Source of the DNA: CAZDCD01 sp964503885
GTDB lineage: Bacteria; Bacteroidota; Bacteroidia; Bacteroidales; UBA10428
Reading direction: 5' to 3'
NCBI GenBank assembly: GCA_964503885.1
Contig: CAZDCD010000002.1
Coordinates: 186,001-250,000, forward strand
Length of the DNA stretch: 64,000 nt
Each line of letters starts with the position of its first letter. The stretch's first letter is position 1. This document shows positions 36,854-46,213 of the stretch, piece by piece. The translations under genes were made by a program, and so were the position numbers. Below the pieces are notes generated by a model. The model made no database searches. It saw only the letters and a list, made by a program, of their open reading frames with translations, and was not told the DNA's origin.

Positions 36854-38413
36854 ATGTTCGAGAATATTGATCTATCGATGGTAGACTGGTCTAGAGGGCA
36901 GTTTGCACTCACGGCCCTCTATCACTGGATATTTGTTCCGCTCACTCTGGGCCTCTCGTTTATCATCGCCATAATGGAAACCATTTACGTGAGAACGGGC
37001 AGCGATGAATGGAAAAGGCTTACGAAATTCTGGATGACCCTCTTCGGCATTAATTTCGCCATAGGGGTTGCCACGGGCATCATCCTCGAATTTGAGTTCG
37101 GCACCAACTGGTCGAACTATTCGTGGTTTGTTGGCGATATTTTCGGTGCTCCGCTGGCCATCGAAGGCATAATGGCTTTTTTCATCGAGTCGACATTTAT
37201 AGCGGTGATGTTCTTTGGATGGAATAAGGTGAGCAAAAAATTTCACCTGTTATCGACCTGGCTGGTGGCTGTGGGCGCAAATCTTTCTGCGCTGTGGATC
37301 CTGATAGCCAATGCATGGATGCAGTACCCGGTAGGCATGCGGTTCAATCCTGATACGGCACGAAATGAGATGGTGAATTTCTGGCATGTATTTCTTTCAC
37401 CCGTTGCCAGCACAAAATTTATTCATACCATCACCTCGGGTTTCGTGCTTGCTTCGCTTTTTGTTATTGGCATAAGTTCGTGGTACATCCTGAAAAAACG
37501 TGAGTTGTTTATAGCCAAACGGAGCATGCTTATTGCATCGGTCTTTGGTCTGGTTTCGGTGATAGCGCTGATCTTCACAGGTGACCGGTCCACAAGGCAA
37601 ATCGTACATGTACAGCCTATGAAGTTTGCCGCACTCGAAAACCTTTATAAAGGACGTTCGGGGGCAGGCCTGATCGTAATCGGTGTGGTAAGCAGTGAAG
37701 ACAGATACAGGGACGAGCTTGAACTCGACAAAAGAACACTGGAACTGCCGAATTTCCTTTCGTATATGGCTTACGGCAATTTTGACGCTTTTGTTCCCGG
37801 GGTGAATGACCTGACCTATGGAAACGCAGAAAAAGGCATCATATCGGCACAGGAAAAAATTGAACGGGGCAGGTATGCCCGGCAGGTACTTGCGGATTTC
37901 AAAAAAGCCAGGGACAATGGTGATTCATCCCGGTATAATGTATTGAAACAGAAATTTTACGACAGCAATTTTGTCAATCACTATTTCAGGTACTTCGGCT
38001 ACGGATTCCTGAACGACGTGAACAGCGTGGTGCCGAATGTGCCGCTTTCTTTCTACAGTTTTCACCTGATGGTGGGGCTCGGATTCTACTTTTTTTTCCT
38101 TCTTATCCTGATCACAGTGAATCTGTTCAGGGGCAAGCTTGAACAAAAGAGAGGCCTGTTGCGCCTGGCCATTTTTACCATCCCGCTGGCGTACATTGCA
38201 ACAATGGCCGGCTGGATTGTAGCCGAGGCAGGCCGCCAGCCCTGGGTAATACAGGATCAGCTTCCTACGGTGGCTGCCATTTCCCAAATCAATGCAAGTA
38301 CGGTACAGGTCACTTTCTTGCTTTTTGCGGTTCTTTTTACAGCGCTCTTCGTTGCAGAAATACGCATCATGCTGAAACAGATCAAAACCGGACCAAAAGA
38401 AGGAGGGAATTAA
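36854..38413 (+). CDS. cydA: Cytochrome bd quinol oxidase subunit I
   Basis: 519 residues, about nine membrane helices. Haem ligands: His24 in LYHWIFVPLTLG, and the His/Met segment FHLMVGLGF for the b558 site. The quinol-site and conserved C-terminal block VAEAGRQPWVIQDQLPT is complete, as is FWMTLFGINFAIGVATG. The Q-loop appears short. It oxidises menaquinol with O2 at high affinity. It overlaps nothing; cydB begins 1 base after its stop. Confidence 0.94.
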   Translation: MFENIDLSMVDWSRGQFALTALYHWIFVPLTLGLSFIIAIMETIYVRTGSDEWKRLTKFWMTLFGINFAIGVATGIILEFEFGTNWSNYSWFVGDIFGAPLAIEGIMAFFIESTFIAVMFFGWNKVSKKFHLLSTWLVAVGANLSALWILIANAWMQYPVGMRFNPDTARNEMVNFWHVFLSPVASTKFIHTITSGFVLASLFVIGISSWYILKKRELFIAKRSMLIASVFGLVSVIALIFTGDRSTRQIVHVQPMKFAALENLYKGRSGAGLIVIGVVSSEDRYRDELELDKRTLELPNFLSYMAYGNFDAFVPGVNDLTYGNAEKGIISAQEKIERGRYARQVLADFKKARDNGDSSRYNVLKQKFYDSNFVNHYFRYFGYGFLNDVNSVVPNVPLSFYSFHLMVGLGFYFFFLLILITVNLFRGKLEQKRGLLRLAIFTIPLAYIATMAGWIVAEAGRQPWVIQDQLPTVAAISQINASTVQVTFLLFAVLFTALFVAEIRIMLKQIKTGPKEGGN

Positions 38414-38414
38414 A

Positions 38415-39569
38415 ATGTTTGAAAAATTGTCAACCATTGCTTTGCAACAATACTGGTGGGGAATCATTTCCCTGCTGGGCAGTATCCTCGTTTTCCTGAT
38501 GTTCGTGCAGGGAGGGCAGACGCTGATCTACACCCTGGGCAAAACAAAAGATGAGAGAACTGTGCTTGTGAATTCGCTGGGCCGGAAATGGGAATTTACA
38601 TTCACCACGCTGGTTACATTTGGCGGGGCATTCTTTGCAAGCTTCCCGCTGTTTTATTCAACCAGTTTCGGAGGTGCTTACTGGGTATGGCTGGCTATCC
38701 TGTTTTGTTTTATTATCCAGGCCATTTCGTATGAATTCAGATCCAAACCGAATAATGTGTTTGGTCCGAAAACCTATGAGGTATTTCTTTTCATCAACGG
38801 CGCACTGGGAACCATATTGATCGGTACAGCCGTAGGCACATTTTTTAACGGGTCACAGTTTCTGGTGGATTTTTCAAATTTAACCAATCCTGCAAGTCCT
38901 GTAATCTCCAGATGGGCAGTTCCGTCAAGAGGACTTGAGGCAGTGCTGAACCTGCACAACCTTTCACTGGGACTTTCTGTTTTTTTTCTGGCACGTATTC
39001 TCGGGTTGCTTTATTTTATGAACAATGTGAGCGAGGTCACCATATTTAAACGGGTACAAAAACACCTGCTGATAAACACCATTCCGTTCCTTGTAGTCTT
39101 TCTGTTTTTCGTGATCAGGCTGGTCACCAAAGAAGGTTTTGCATACGATCCGGAAACAAAAATGGTTAGCCTCGAAAAGTACAAATACCTGCACAACCTG
39201 ATGCAGATGCCCGTCATCGGCATTATGTTCCTTGCCGGAGTCGGCCTTGTGCTTTCGGGCGTAGTATGGTCATTGTTCCGGCCGGTTACCGGAGGAATAT
39301 GGCTGACAGGCACCGGGACAGTGCTGGCGGTATTTGCATTATTTGCTATTGCCGGTTTAAACAATACGGCCTATTATCCGTCCACTTACGATTTGCAAAG
39401 CTCTCTCACCATAGAGAACAGCTCATCGAGCAAATACACGCTCACCGTAATGAGTTACGTATCATTGTTGGTGCCGTTTGTATTCGCTTATATTTTTTAT
39501 ACCTGGAGATCGATCAACAACAAAAGGATCGATGTACAGGAGATCGGTTCCGAATCACATACTTATTGA
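38415..39569 (+). CDS. cydB: Cytochrome bd quinol oxidase subunit II
   Basis: 384 residues, eight or more membrane helices, cydB family (WWGIISLLGSILVFLMFVQGG, WEFTFTTLVTFGGAFFASFPLFYSTSFGG cut here as WEFTFTTLVTFGGAFF, and YPSTYDLQSSLTIENSSSS). It lacks haem ligands and pairs with CydA. It is followed by a tiny ORF after 6 bases. Confidence 0.92.
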   Translation: MFEKLSTIALQQYWWGIISLLGSILVFLMFVQGGQTLIYTLGKTKDERTVLVNSLGRKWEFTFTTLVTFGGAFFASFPLFYSTSFGGAYWVWLAILFCFIIQAISYEFRSKPNNVFGPKTYEVFLFINGALGTILIGTAVGTFFNGSQFLVDFSNLTNPASPVISRWAVPSRGLEAVLNLHNLSLGLSVFFLARILGLLYFMNNVSEVTIFKRVQKHLLINTIPFLVVFLFFVIRLVTKEGFAYDPETKMVSLEKYKYLHNLMQMPVIGIMFLAGVGLVLSGVVWSLFRPVTGGIWLTGTGTVLAVFALFAIAGLNNTAYYPSTYDLQSSLTIENSSSSKYTLTVMSYVSLLVPFVFAYIFYTWRSINNKRIDVQEIGSESHTY

Positions 39570-39575
39570 TGAATT

Positions 39576-39719
39576 ATGGAAAAGGCGATTTATATGAACT
39601 CAATACTTACTATACTTACATGGCCTGTCCTCATCCTTCTGAGTTATCTTCTCATAAGGTTTGCGCTGAAGAGGTTTGAAAAACTCGAGAAAAAAAGGGA
39701 AGAGGCGGGAGAGGATTAG
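39576..39719 (+). CDS. Small single-pass membrane protein, CydX-like candidate
   Basis: 47 residues from ATG 39576 (an inner ATG at 39594 is the alternative). An N-terminal hydrophobic helix (SILTILTWPVLILLSYLLI) is followed by a charged, Lys/Glu-rich tail ending GED. Size, topology and place 6 bases after cydB match the CydX/CydS class of third subunits of bd oxidases, though residue identity to E. coli CydX is not apparent. The functional call is an inference from place and shape. Confidence 0.6.
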   Translation: MEKAIYMNSILTILTWPVLILLSYLLIRFALKRFEKLEKKREEAGED

Positions 39720-39810
39720 TGATTAGGTGATTAAGTGATTATGCAATAAGGTGAGTATCTGATCGGATGCTAAACCTGAAATTACAGTTGAATTATTCAA
39801 TTAAAAAACA

Positions 39811-41052
39811 ATGGATATGAGATCAACACTACTTTTTATTGCCGTTCTATGGTACACTTCTCTGATGCTGCATGCACAGAATAAAGACAAGTCGGAATTT
39901 GTGGATATTAATCCCGGATTTTACCAGAAATCCATTTTAAGGAATGTTTCAGAAGTTGACGACAGCCTGAAACCAAAAGAGAAAAAGCAACGGTTCCAGA
40001 TGGTCCAGGATATCAGCGTTATTCCGCATAAATTAACGGATTATACCCGGTACTGGGCATTCCCGCCTGTTTCACAGGGAAGTACAGGCACCTGCTGGAG
40101 CTTTTCCACCACATCGTTCCTGGAGTCGGAAGTGAAAAGGTTATACAATAAAGAAGTAAGGTTGTCTGAAATGTTCACCGTATATTGTGAATATATCGAA
40201 AAAGCCCGCAGGTTTGTCAGGGAACGGGGCGATTCAGAATTCGGCGAAGGCTCGGAATCGAATGCTGTAACCCGCATATTCCGCACGTATGGAGCCATGC
40301 CCCTGTCGGTTTATCCGGGAATTCTGAACAACCGGAAGTTTTACACGCACGAGGTCATGTTCAACGAAATGGATACATTCCTGAAATCGGTGAAAGCCGC
40401 AAGCGCATGGAATGAGGAATGGGTCATCGGAACTGTTAAGAATATTATGAACCATCATATGGGTATACCTCCTGAAAGGTTCACATACGAAGGTAAAGAA
40501 TACACCCCTCTTACCTTTGTCAGGGATTACCTGAAGATCAATCCCGGCGACTACGTGGAGATCCTGTCGTATATGCAGGAACCTTACTGGCAGAAAGTGG
40601 AATACAAAGTACCCGATAACTGGTGGCACAGCAAAGACTATTACAACGTACCTCTGGATGTATTTACGGATATTGTTAAAAAAAGTATACGCAACGGATA
40701 CACCATTTGCATTGGGGGCGATGTTTCGGAACCAGGATTTTCAAGATCCACTCAGGCTGCCATGGTCCCTGATTTCGATATCCCGTCATCCTATATCAAC
40801 GAAAATGCACGGCAGTTCAGGTTTACCAACAAAACCACCACCGATGATCATGGTATGCATCTGGTCGGGTATTGTGAACGTGATGGCAAAGACTGGTACC
40901 TCATCAAAGATTCGAGCTCGGGATCACGTAATAACGATCCTGCTGCACCTGAATTCGGGTATTACTTTTTTCATGAGGATTATGTGAAACTAAAAATTAT
41001 GGACTTCACCATCCATAAAGATGCGGTGAAAGAAATCTTACAGAAATTTTGA
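39811..41052 (+). CDS. Exported C1-family peptidase (aminopeptidase C/bleomycin hydrolase type)
   Basis: 413 residues with a signal peptide (ends near MLHAQ). The papain-fold catalytic centre is VSQGSTGTCWSFSTTSF (oxyanion Gln89, nucleophile Cys95) and DDHGMHLVGY (His). Where papain-family enzymes usually have Asn (KNSWG), this protein has WYLIKDSSSGS, so Asp is at the third position. Family members in Bacteroidota are exported proteases or peptidases. It stands alone between cyd and the cupin gene and runs convergent to the latter. Confidence 0.85.
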   Translation: MDMRSTLLFIAVLWYTSLMLHAQNKDKSEFVDINPGFYQKSILRNVSEVDDSLKPKEKKQRFQMVQDISVIPHKLTDYTRYWAFPPVSQGSTGTCWSFSTTSFLESEVKRLYNKEVRLSEMFTVYCEYIEKARRFVRERGDSEFGEGSESNAVTRIFRTYGAMPLSVYPGILNNRKFYTHEVMFNEMDTFLKSVKAASAWNEEWVIGTVKNIMNHHMGIPPERFTYEGKEYTPLTFVRDYLKINPGDYVEILSYMQEPYWQKVEYKVPDNWWHSKDYYNVPLDVFTDIVKKSIRNGYTICIGGDVSEPGFSRSTQAAMVPDFDIPSSYINENARQFRFTNKTTTDDHGMHLVGYCERDGKDWYLIKDSSSGSRNNDPAAPEFGYYFFHEDYVKLKIMDFTIHKDAVKEILQKF

Positions 41053-41056
41053 GGCA

Positions 41057-41380
41057 TCAGTCCTTGATCATTGTAAGGATCATTTTGAATTTTTTTCGGG
41101 CATGAACGGCATGGGGAATATGTGCCGGCATAACTATGGCTTTTCCAGTTTCCAGCAGGTAAGACTTCTTATCGATCACGATTTCGGCTTCACCCTCTGT
41201 CACCAGCAACAGCGCATCGAACGGCGCGGTGTGCTCGCTCAGTCCCTGTTCCCTGTCAAAGGCGAACAGCGTAATGTTTCCTCCCTGCTGTTTAAAAATC
41301 ACTTTGCTGACTATTGCCCCATCAGCATAGGAAACTGCTTCTGCAGGCACAAAAATTTCAGATTTCTTAAAAGTTTCCAT
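41057..41380 (-). CDS. Cupin-domain protein
   Basis: 107 residues, a single cupin with the strand block TAPFDALLLVTEGEAEIVID and the second motif MPAHIPHAVHARKKF. Such small cupins bind a metal or a small ligand. It lies 59 bases downstream of the ferredoxin-type gene on the same strand, and together with the Crp-family gene across the promoter region makes a likely regulated set. Confidence 0.82.
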   Translation of the reverse strand: METFKKSEIFVPAEAVSYADGAIVSKVIFKQQGGNITLFAFDREQGLSEHTAPFDALLLVTEGEAEIVIDKKSYLLETGKAIVMPAHIPHAVHARKKFKMILTMIKD

Positions 41381-41439
41381 GGTTACAATATATTATGTTC
41401 TCTTTTTAGGCTAAAGTGGGAAACTCTAAACTTACTAAA

Positions 41440-42312
41440 TCACACCCATTCCTCCTTCAGGATATCACCTTCGATACCCACAACGACCAGTTTCACAGGT
41501 ACCTTGCGGGCAGCTTCTGACGAAGCTGTTCTGACCATCTGCAGCAATCCCATGCAGCACGGTACCTGCATGATCATTACCGTGAGCGTGTTTACTTTTG
41601 CATCGTCAATCATTGAACGGATCTTCTCCACATAGATATCCATATTTGAATCGAGCTTGGGACATGCAATTGCAAGTCCCTTTCCCTTTAAATAATCCGC
41701 GTGAAAGCCTCCGAGCGCATAAGCGGTGCAGTCGGCCGCTATCAAGACATCGGCATTCCTGAAATACGGAGCTGTCGGATTCACCAGGTGCATCTGCACG
41801 GGCCACTGCCGCAGCTCGGTTTGTATTGGCGTGATAATATTTTCAGTACCTGATTCTCGAGGTGTAAGAACCATAGTTTGTGAACCCGGACAACCTGCGC
41901 CATGCTGCACAGCATGAGGAGGCTGCATACCGTGAACCCCGGCCATTACTTCTTCCACATCAAAGCCGGCCATGCTGCCGTGCATTCTCAGGTATGCAAT
42001 GCCTTCCTTCAGGTAACCGGTTTCATGGCGTTCTTTAAGATGCTTCAGGTGTGCGGTCACTGTATTTTTACCCTTCGAAACCATCATTTCCATAACTCTG
42101 GATTCGTCATACGGTTCGGCATCCCGTTTTTTGGTTGTTATGGCTCCCTGCGGACAATGACCAATGCAGGCTCCGAGTCCGTCACATAACAGATCACTGA
42201 TTAGCCTGGCTTTGCCGTCGATGATCTGAAGGGCGCCTTCATAACAGCCGGGAACACACAATCCGCAGCCGTCGCATAGTTCTTCATCAATTTTTACAAC
42301 TTCCCGTATCAT
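41440..42312 (-). CDS. 4Fe-4S binding protein with C-terminal Cys-rich domain
   Basis: About 290 residues from the ATG at 42312 (MIREVVKIDEELCDGCG); a further upstream frame start is not needed. The first cluster motif CDGCGLCVPGCYEG is complete. The second, CDGLGACIGHCPQG, has only three cysteines (CX5CX3CP), so the second cluster may be absent or modified. More cysteines follow (GAGCPG, ADCTAY, ACPKLD and VPCCMG). Similar proteins accompany anaerobic or nitrosative-stress regulators. It is divergent from the Crp-family gene. The reaction is unknown. Confidence 0.78.
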   Translation of the reverse strand: MIREVVKIDEELCDGCGLCVPGCYEGALQIIDGKARLISDLLCDGLGACIGHCPQGAITTKKRDAEPYDESRVMEMMVSKGKNTVTAHLKHLKERHETGYLKEGIAYLRMHGSMAGFDVEEVMAGVHGMQPPHAVQHGAGCPGSQTMVLTPRESGTENIITPIQTELRQWPVQMHLVNPTAPYFRNADVLIAADCTAYALGGFHADYLKGKGLAIACPKLDSNMDIYVEKIRSMIDDAKVNTLTVMIMQVPCCMGLLQMVRTASSEAARKVPVKLVVVGIEGDILKEEWV

Positions 42313-42368
42313 GGTATCTATTTTAGAATTATTTTTATACAATATTACTCTAATGAAATATTTTCGGC

Positions 42369-42384
42369 TGTAACAAATGGTACA
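42369..42384. promoter_or_regulatory. Palindromic operator candidate between the ferredoxin and Crp-family genes
   Basis: TGTAACAAATGGTACA: half-sites TGTAAC and (reverse) TGTACC separated by AAAT, five of six positions symmetrical. The size and shape fit a Crp/Fnr dimer site. It is 11 bases before the Crp-family ATG and 56 bases before the ferredoxin ATG. Confidence 0.45.
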
Positions 42385-42395
42385 CTCCGGCCTGA

Positions 42396-43073
42396 ATGAC
42401 GAAAATTTATGTTGAAATATTATCCCGTACACCAGTATTTTCAGGAATCTCTCCCGATGAACTCGAAAAGCTATTGGACAATACCCTGTTCAGAATCAGA
42501 AAGCTCGGAAGGGATGAATACGCCGCTTTTGCCGGTGATGCATGCACGGCATTAATGATCGTTCTCGGAGGTTCTGTAAGGGGAGAAATGACCGATTATA
42601 GCGGAAAAGTAATCAAGATCGAGGATATCGGGGTATCCAGGCCTATAGCTCCGGCATTCCTGTTCGGAAGGCAAAATACATACCCGGTGGATATCATCGC
42701 CAATGAACCTTCGGCATTGTTTGTCCTTCCCAGGGAATCGCTGATAAAACTGTTGCAGGAGAATACGAAGATACTCACCAATTTTCTAAACGCCATATCG
42801 GGAAGGGCGCAATTTCTATCCGATAAGATACGTTTTTTAAGTTTCAGGACCATAAAGGGTAAGATTGCGTCATACCTTCTGAGTATTTCCGGTAAGGAGA
42901 GAAACCCCATAATAATGCCTATGAACCAGACACAGCTTGCCGGTTTTTTTGGCGTGACACGCCCCTCCCTTGCCAGGGCTTTTTCTGAGCTCGAAAAAGA
43001 AGGTGTTCTCTACGCATATAAAAAAGAGGTGAATATTGTCAACCGGGACAAGCTATCCGGTTACCTCAAATGA
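42396..43073 (+). CDS. Crp/Fnr-family transcription regulator
   Basis: 225 residues. A cyclic-nucleotide-type beta-roll (about 15-120), a dimer helix and a C-terminal winged helix with MNQTQLAGFFGVTRPSLARAFSELEKEGVL (cut here: NQTQLAGFFGVTRPSLARAF). There is a single cysteine, so it does not carry an Fnr-type Fe-S cluster. It is divergent from the Fe-S gene; a shared palindrome lies between. It may control that gene and the cupin in response to oxygen, redox or NO. Confidence 0.85.
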   Translation: MTKIYVEILSRTPVFSGISPDELEKLLDNTLFRIRKLGRDEYAAFAGDACTALMIVLGGSVRGEMTDYSGKVIKIEDIGVSRPIAPAFLFGRQNTYPVDIIANEPSALFVLPRESLIKLLQENTKILTNFLNAISGRAQFLSDKIRFLSFRTIKGKIASYLLSISGKERNPIIMPMNQTQLAGFFGVTRPSLARAFSELEKEGVLYAYKKEVNIVNRDKLSGYLK

Positions 43074-43095
43074 CAGACTTAAAAGAATAACTTTT

Positions 43096-44388
43096 ATGTT
43101 GAGAAAATCCCATCCGGTGTTGGCGTTCCTTTTCCTGATCCTTTGCAGGGATGTGTTTCCCCAGGATATCGGACAGGCCATAGAAATCATTCAGACCCTA
43201 AGCTCTCCGGCATATCACGGAAGGGGATATGTTAATGATGGTGTGAACAAATCGGCTGCCTACCTGGAAGGTGAATTCAGAAAAGCAGGGCTTTACCCGC
43301 TGTCGGAAGACTACTTCCAGGAGTTTTCAATGCCTGTGAATACGTTTCCGGGTAAGATGGAAGTACAGCTTAATACAAGCATTTTAAACCCGGCGATTGA
43401 CTTTATTGTAGACCCTTCCTCCGGCGGGTTAAAAGGCACTTACCCAGTTAAAGCGATCGATTGCTCGGCACTTGCAGATCAGAAGACCCGCAACAGGTTT
43501 CTTAAAAAGGCTCAGGGCGCTTTTCTGCTTATCGATTACCGGAACCGTAGCAGGTTGGACGAACAGACCGGTAAACAGATCGGCTCCGTTATCGATATCC
43601 TGAAATACGATCCCGGACTGAAGATTGCCGGAACCATTGTTTTATCGGATGAAAAACTCAGTTGGTCTGTATCACCCTTCAGGGGACCGAGACCTGTGAT
43701 TCTCACAAATATTCCTCTTGATATCGATACGGTGAAGTCAATAACCCTTAATATTGAAAGCAAATGGCTCGGGAACTATCCTGTACGCAATATTATCGGG
43801 TATCTGCCGGGTACGGTTGGAAGAGATTCGTTTATTGCCGTTACCGCGCATTACGATCATCTGGGCCAGATGGGTAATGATGTTTACTTTCCCGGAGCCA
43901 ACGATAACGCCAGCGGAGTGGCGGTCATGCTTACCATTGCCGCGTATTTCGCGGCACACCCTGCTCATTATTCTATTCTTTTTATTGCATTTGCAGGTGA
44001 GGAGGCAGGACTTCTGGGATCGAGGTATTATGTGGAGAATCCATACTTCGAGCTATGCCATATAAAATTTCTCATAAACCTCGATCTCGCCGGAACGGGC
44101 GATGAGGGCATTACTGTTGTTAACGGTTCGGTTTTTAAAGAAAAGTTCGAATTGCTGACGGAAATCAACAGTCAGAAACATCTTCTGCCACAGGTGAAAT
44201 CAAGGGGAGAGGCATGCAACAGCGATCATTGTTATTTTTATAAAGCAGGCGTACCCTGCTTTTTTATCTATACCATGGGCGGAGGAACTGCATATCACGA
44301 TATCTATGATACCTATGATGCACTAACCTTAACCGGATTCAGGGACGAGATCCTGCTGATGGTTGAGTTTATGAGCCGGATACACTGA
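43096..44388 (+). CDS. Exported M28-family metallopeptidase
   Basis: 430 residues from ATG 43096. This is preferred over the upstream in-frame start at 43036, which overlaps the Crp-family gene and would bury the signal peptide HPVLAFLFLILCRDVFPQ. Zinc ligands are in place: VTAHYDHLG, GANDNASGVAVM, AGEEAGLLGSRYY, NLDLAGTGDEG and GTAYHDIYDTYD. M28 peptidases remove amino-terminal residues or act as dipeptidases in the periplasm or outside. It overlaps no neighbour and is convergent with the response regulator. Confidence 0.88.
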   Translation: MLRKSHPVLAFLFLILCRDVFPQDIGQAIEIIQTLSSPAYHGRGYVNDGVNKSAAYLEGEFRKAGLYPLSEDYFQEFSMPVNTFPGKMEVQLNTSILNPAIDFIVDPSSGGLKGTYPVKAIDCSALADQKTRNRFLKKAQGAFLLIDYRNRSRLDEQTGKQIGSVIDILKYDPGLKIAGTIVLSDEKLSWSVSPFRGPRPVILTNIPLDIDTVKSITLNIESKWLGNYPVRNIIGYLPGTVGRDSFIAVTAHYDHLGQMGNDVYFPGANDNASGVAVMLTIAAYFAAHPAHYSILFIAFAGEEAGLLGSRYYVENPYFELCHIKFLINLDLAGTGDEGITVVNGSVFKEKFELLTEINSQKHLLPQVKSRGEACNSDHCYFYKAGVPCFFIYTMGGGTAYHDIYDTYDALTLTGFRDEILLMVEFMSRIH

Positions 44389-44389
44389 A

Positions 44390-45040
44390 TCACTGCACAA
44401 TAACAAGCTTGTTTTTAATCGAATAGGAAATCAATGCTGCCGTGCTTTTGCAACTGGTTTTTGCCAGGAGGTTCGATTTATGCCCTATTACCGTTCTTTC
44501 ACTGATGTTTAGTTTTTCGGCAATATCGGCATTGGTCATCCCTTCACAGATGAGCTGAAGGATCTCTTTTTCGCGTTTGGTCAAGTCGGGTTCATCCTTT
44601 GCAGGCGTGTTGTCTGTGGCAATTTTACGGGTGAAAAAGTTAAACAGTTCATCGGAATAGTACGTGTTTCCCGAAGCAATGGTATGCAGGGCCTTGTCCA
44701 GAATATCCTTGGTCACATTCTTTAAAAGAAATCCCCTGGCCCCTGCATCAAGCATATCCTGAATATAATGGTCGTTATTGAACATAGTAAGGGCAACTAC
44801 TTTCAGATCGGGAAACAGCAGGGTGGCTTTCCGTGTAGCTTCAATACCATTCATCTCAGGCATTTCTATGTCCATGAGAACAATATCTGCCTGCAATTCA
44901 TTGAGCATCTCGAGCACCGCCTTACCTGTAGTAGCTTCGCCGACAATTTCTATGTCTTTTAAACGTGCGAGCACTGCCTTCAGACCTTTCCGGAAGATCT
45001 CATGATCATCGGCAATTATAACCCTTATTTTGTGTTCCAT
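44390..45040 (-). CDS. NarL/FixJ-type response regulator
   Basis: 216 residues. The receiver domain has the DD pair (IADDH), phospho-Asp in DIVLMDIEMPEMNG and Lys in LLKN. The LuxR-type helix-turn-helix is LTKREKEILQLICEGMTNAD and IAEKLNISERTVIGHKS. It follows the histidine kinase after a 70-base gap, same strand. Targets are unknown. Confidence 0.9.
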   Translation of the reverse strand: MEHKIRVIIADDHEIFRKGLKAVLARLKDIEIVGEATTGKAVLEMLNELQADIVLMDIEMPEMNGIEATRKATLLFPDLKVVALTMFNNDHYIQDMLDAGARGFLLKNVTKDILDKALHTIASGNTYYSDELFNFFTRKIATDNTPAKDEPDLTKREKEILQLICEGMTNADIAEKLNISERTVIGHKSNLLAKTSCKSTAALISYSIKNKLVIVQ

Positions 45041-45110
45041 ACAACAGCATTATTGGTGTTAAAATTAGGTATAATCTCATTCTAAGCCAAAAGAGGTTTA
45101 CCTGAAAGAT

Positions 45111-46064
45111 TCAACTTTTTAAAGGAACTTCGATTTTTGCTTTAAAACCTTTACCTTCCTCACTGAAAATTTTTATTTTACCATCTATCGAACCTACGCG
45201 AGTAATTATATTACTGATGCCTTCGCCTTTTATCCGGTTATCGTAATGCCTGTAATCAAATCCTTTACCTGTATCGGAATACTGCACCAGCAATTTCTTT
45301 CCCCAAACAGTAAATTCAATGGTGGCCTTTCTGGCATCAGAATGTTTGATGGTATTGTTGATCAGCTCATTGATTATCCTGTAAAGGTTTATCTCGGAAT
45401 TTTTACCCAGGTCGGGATTTTTCCCGGGTTTTATAACTGCAATGGTTAGCTTTTGCGTACGCGAAATATTATTGCAGAATTCTTCGACCGCCGAAACCAG
45501 TCCGTATTCATGTATCACCCGCGGAGTAAGATTGTTGGCTGTGGTGCGGATATCCGAAACCGCATCATCAATCAGCTGGTTGATGTAATTGATCGAATCT
45601 TTCTTTTCTTCCCCAGGAATCTCATCCGATGCAAGCTCGTTTACATACAGTTTTATGGTTGACAGCAGGGGACCGAGCCCGTCATGAATATCTTCCGCAA
45701 ATCTTCTTCGTTCACGCTCTTCTGTTCGCATAATGGCTGTGAGCACTTTCCTGTCGGCACGTTTGCGTTCGAGTTCAGCCATTCTCAGTGAATGGAAAAT
45801 ATCGCGTATCAGCCAGACACCTATGGCAATAACCACCGAAGTGGCAATGGCAATCCAGTCGCTCAGGAGCGAAAGCTCAGCATAGTATTTTGCATTCAGG
45901 AAGGCCGAAAACTCAATGAATCTCCGGAATGCCATCAGGATAAAACCGGCAGAAATCAGTATCCATGACAATTTTATTCGAGTAAATGAAATAAACCTGA
46001 GGGACAGCACTGCCACAAAAAATTGCAGAAGGATCGATATTATATAAAGAATTTCGGTTATCAT
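45111..46064 (-). CDS. NarX/DesK-type sensor histidine kinase
   Basis: 317 residues. The N-terminal membrane part has about three helices with short outer loops and no recognisable sensor domain. Then comes HisKA_3 (RRFAEDIHDGLGPLLSTIK) and an HATPase_c domain (ELINNTIKHSD, YSDTGKGFDY and GEGISNIITRVG). It passes phosphate to the NarL-type regulator downstream. The signal is unknown. Confidence 0.9.
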   Translation of the reverse strand: MITEILYIISILLQFFVAVLSLRFISFTRIKLSWILISAGFILMAFRRFIEFSAFLNAKYYAELSLLSDWIAIATSVVIAIGVWLIRDIFHSLRMAELERKRADRKVLTAIMRTEERERRRFAEDIHDGLGPLLSTIKLYVNELASDEIPGEEKKDSINYINQLIDDAVSDIRTTANNLTPRVIHEYGLVSAVEEFCNNISRTQKLTIAVIKPGKNPDLGKNSEINLYRIINELINNTIKHSDARKATIEFTVWGKKLLVQYSDTGKGFDYRHYDNRIKGEGISNIITRVGSIDGKIKIFSEEGKGFKAKIEVPLKS

Positions 46065-46180
46065 TTCCTGGAAAAGTTTAGATTGGATTAAGTGGTGGTA
46101 ATTTACTATTTTACGGTGAAATAAGGTGACAGAATTCCCTGATTTTTCATGTACTGATCGAAAGGATTGTGAAGAATATC

Positions 46181-46188
46181 TATATTTG
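46181..46188 (+). promoter_or_regulatory. -7 element (TATATTTG) of the 6-TM protein gene
   Basis: An exact TAnnTTTG match. A transcript starting about 6-7 bases later would exclude the GTG at 46169 and make the ATG at 46214 the start codon. Confidence 0.4.
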
Positions 46189-46213
46189 TGCTGAACCGAT
46201 TCACCTTAACCCG

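Noticed and set aside
41440..42432. Longer reading of the ferredoxin-type protein starting at 42432
   Set aside because: The extra 40 residues lie over the promoter and the Crp-family start, and have no conserved character; MIREVVK at 42312 is the natural start.
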